DNA of 16,201 nt. Source: JBBIKU01 sp037445245 (GTDB lineage: Bacteria > Chloroflexota > Anaerolineae > Anaerolineales > Anaerolineaceae). How positions within the stretch are numbered: position 1 is the first letter of the stretch; every line of letters begins with the position of its first letter. Below the pieces are notes generated by a model. It was not told the DNA's origin. It did no database searches and was given only the letters and a program-made list of their open reading frames with translations. Shown here piece after piece: positions 15,160-16,201 of this stretch. The DNA lies in the NCBI GenBank assembly GCA_037445245.1, contig JBBIKU010000037.1:1-16201 (forward strand). The letters are read 5' to 3'. Position numbers and translations under genes: made by a program.

Positions 15160-16201
15160 CTACGGCAAATAGTGGGTGAAGCGCCAGACGTCGTCAGTCT
15201 GACGCACGCGGCTGGTTTCACCCATGACTTCAAACCAGGTTTTACCGGGTTTGAACGGAAACGGTGCGCCGTCCGTATCCGTCAGGATTAACACCCCAGC
15301 GGGGTGCTCGCGTCGCCACTGCACGGCGTAGATCCTCCCATCCCGCGCTAGGTAGGCGCTTCCGCTTCCCTGCAGATCGATGTCGTACACTTCGCTCGTC
15401 TCGGTCTTGACCAAAGTCAGGTATTCTGCCAGCACGATCACCACATTCTCAGCGCTGATCTGTTCACCGGTCAAACGGTCGACCATCGGTTCGTAAACTT
15501 CATTGACGTATTCGAGATCATTTTGCTTTTCCGAAAAGCGCAAAAAGCTGCCGCTTTCAGCATCGTAATCCCAGCGGTTGTAGATGGCGCCGGAGAAGCG
15601 AACAAAGATACGATTGGCAACTTCACCACCGGGCGGCGCGGCAGCGTCGAAGGTCATTCCCGCTAATGGCTGGCGGTGGTTGTCGATACCCAGGCTTTCA
15701 ATGTACGGCTTTAAATTCGCCGTGTCGGCAAGCAGAAAATTAAGCCCCTCTGGATCGTAGCGGCAAAGCGAAGGGCACGAATCAGGTTCTTCAACCAGCA
15801 AACGGTTGGCAAATTCTGTATCGTATAAAACATCCAGCAACTCTTGATAGGCACTGCCGAACACGAACACCGCTTCATACATACGCACCAGTTGAATATC
15901 GAAAAAACGCGCCGAGCGGATCGGTCCAACTCGTTCGGCGTCCTCTCCAAAGTACAGGGCGGCAAAGCGGGTAGAGCCCAGCTCGGTGTAATACTCGTAC
16001 ACCAGGTCGGCGGAAGACAATCCAAATTGCGGGCGGTGGTGGCGCGGCAGATTCTCAACCTTGATCAACAACGGTCGGCGGTTCAGTTTTTCCGGATCGT
16101 CGACCCACAAGCCGGTCAGGCGGTTATAGCCGGCGGGTCCCAGATCGACCGCTGTCGGGCTGGGTGTGGCGCTGCGGAGAGGGGTGGGAGACAGGGTTAA
16201 C
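15160..16201 (-). CDS. DUF3048 (YerB-like) domain protein, N-terminus beyond window
   Basis: The minus-strand frame stays open to the window edge, so the 5' end is missing. A TTG at 16110-16108 is internal, because the conserved NRLTGLWVDDPEKLNRRP stretch starts before it. About 347 residues are visible. The first 20 are rich in Ser, Thr and Pro, like the linker after a lipoprotein or secretion signal. DUF3048 hallmarks follow: LTGxxVDDP-x3-NRRPL, RPQFGLSSADLVYEY, RFAALYF and GPIRSARFFD, then a C-terminal half ending with conserved WxxE/W motifs. The family is found in Firmicutes and Chloroflexota, is probably envelope-attached, and has no settled biochemical function. It is convergent with the E2 gene, 22 bp apart, with no clear shared terminator. 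Confidence 0.88.
   Translation of the reverse strand, partial: LTLSPTPLRSATPSPTAVDLGPAGYNRLTGLWVDDPEKLNRRPLLIKVENLPRHHRPQFGLSSADLVYEYYTELGSTRFAALYFGEDAERVGPIRSARFFDIQLVRMYEAVFVFGSAYQELLDVLYDTEFANRLLVEEPDSCPSLCRYDPEGLNFLLADTANLKPYIESLGIDNHRQPLAGMTFDAAAPPGGEVANRIFVRFSGAIYNRWDYDAESGSFLRFSEKQNDLEYVNEVYEPMVDRLTGEQISAENVVIVLAEYLTLVKTETSEVYDIDLQGSGSAYLARDGRIYAVQWRREHPAGVLILTDTDGAPFPFKPGKTWFEVMGETSRVRQTDDVWRFTHYLP

Noticed and set aside
1..16201. CRISPR array, insertion sequence or integration site
   Set aside because: No spaced direct repeats, transposase or integrase genes, or terminal inverted repeats were seen; genes are uniform in style throughout.

Overview
The window reads as ordinary chromosomal DNA from a free-living bacterium with fairly high GC. 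It is densely packed, mostly on the + strand, with strong Shine-Dalgarno sites. Gene content and protein flavour (SelB, a zinc-type L31 carrying an extra domain, PPDK next to a pyruvate dehydrogenase operon, and a DUF3048 lipoprotein) suggest Chloroflexota, probably Anaerolineae. This placement is inference from recalled family resemblance, not a search. No mobile element, phage gene, CRISPR array, tRNA or rRNA was seen.

Layout. 1-767: the C-terminal part of a NuoM/NuoN-type proton-channel membrane subunit, cut by the window edge. 856-3941: a long coiled-coil protein of unknown role, followed 14 bp later by the selenocysteine elongation factor SelB. 4008-5413: a ribosomal-protein unit with a consensus sigma-70 promoter, a structured leader, rplU (L21), rpmA (L27), an rpmE (L31) fused to an RNA polymerase alpha C-terminal-like domain, and a terminator. 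5555-8233: thymidine kinase, hypoxanthine phosphoribosyltransferase and an HD-domain CCA/poly(A) nucleotidyltransferase in close series (nucleoside and purine salvage plus tRNA 3'-end maturation). 8296-8682 (-): a stand-alone receiver-domain response regulator, convergent with the previous unit. 8903-11720: pyruvate phosphate dikinase with its own promoter, a palindrome at the predicted start site and a strong terminator. 11811-15137: extended -10 promoter, then E1-alpha, E1-beta and E2 of a pyruvate (2-oxoacid) dehydrogenase complex, with no E3 in view. 15160-16201 (-): a DUF3048 (YerB-like) protein, probably a lipoprotein, whose N-terminus lies beyond the window.

How the genes relate. PPDK interconverts PEP and pyruvate, and the E1/E2 genes carry pyruvate on to acetyl-CoA, so 8.9-15.1 kb is a pyruvate-node block built as two transcription units. 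The most unusual item is the L31 protein with an appended alpha-CTD-like module at 4834-5310. It sits in an operon whose promoter has A-tracts of the kind alpha-CTD binds, which raises the testable idea of a direct ribosome-transcription link or autoregulation.
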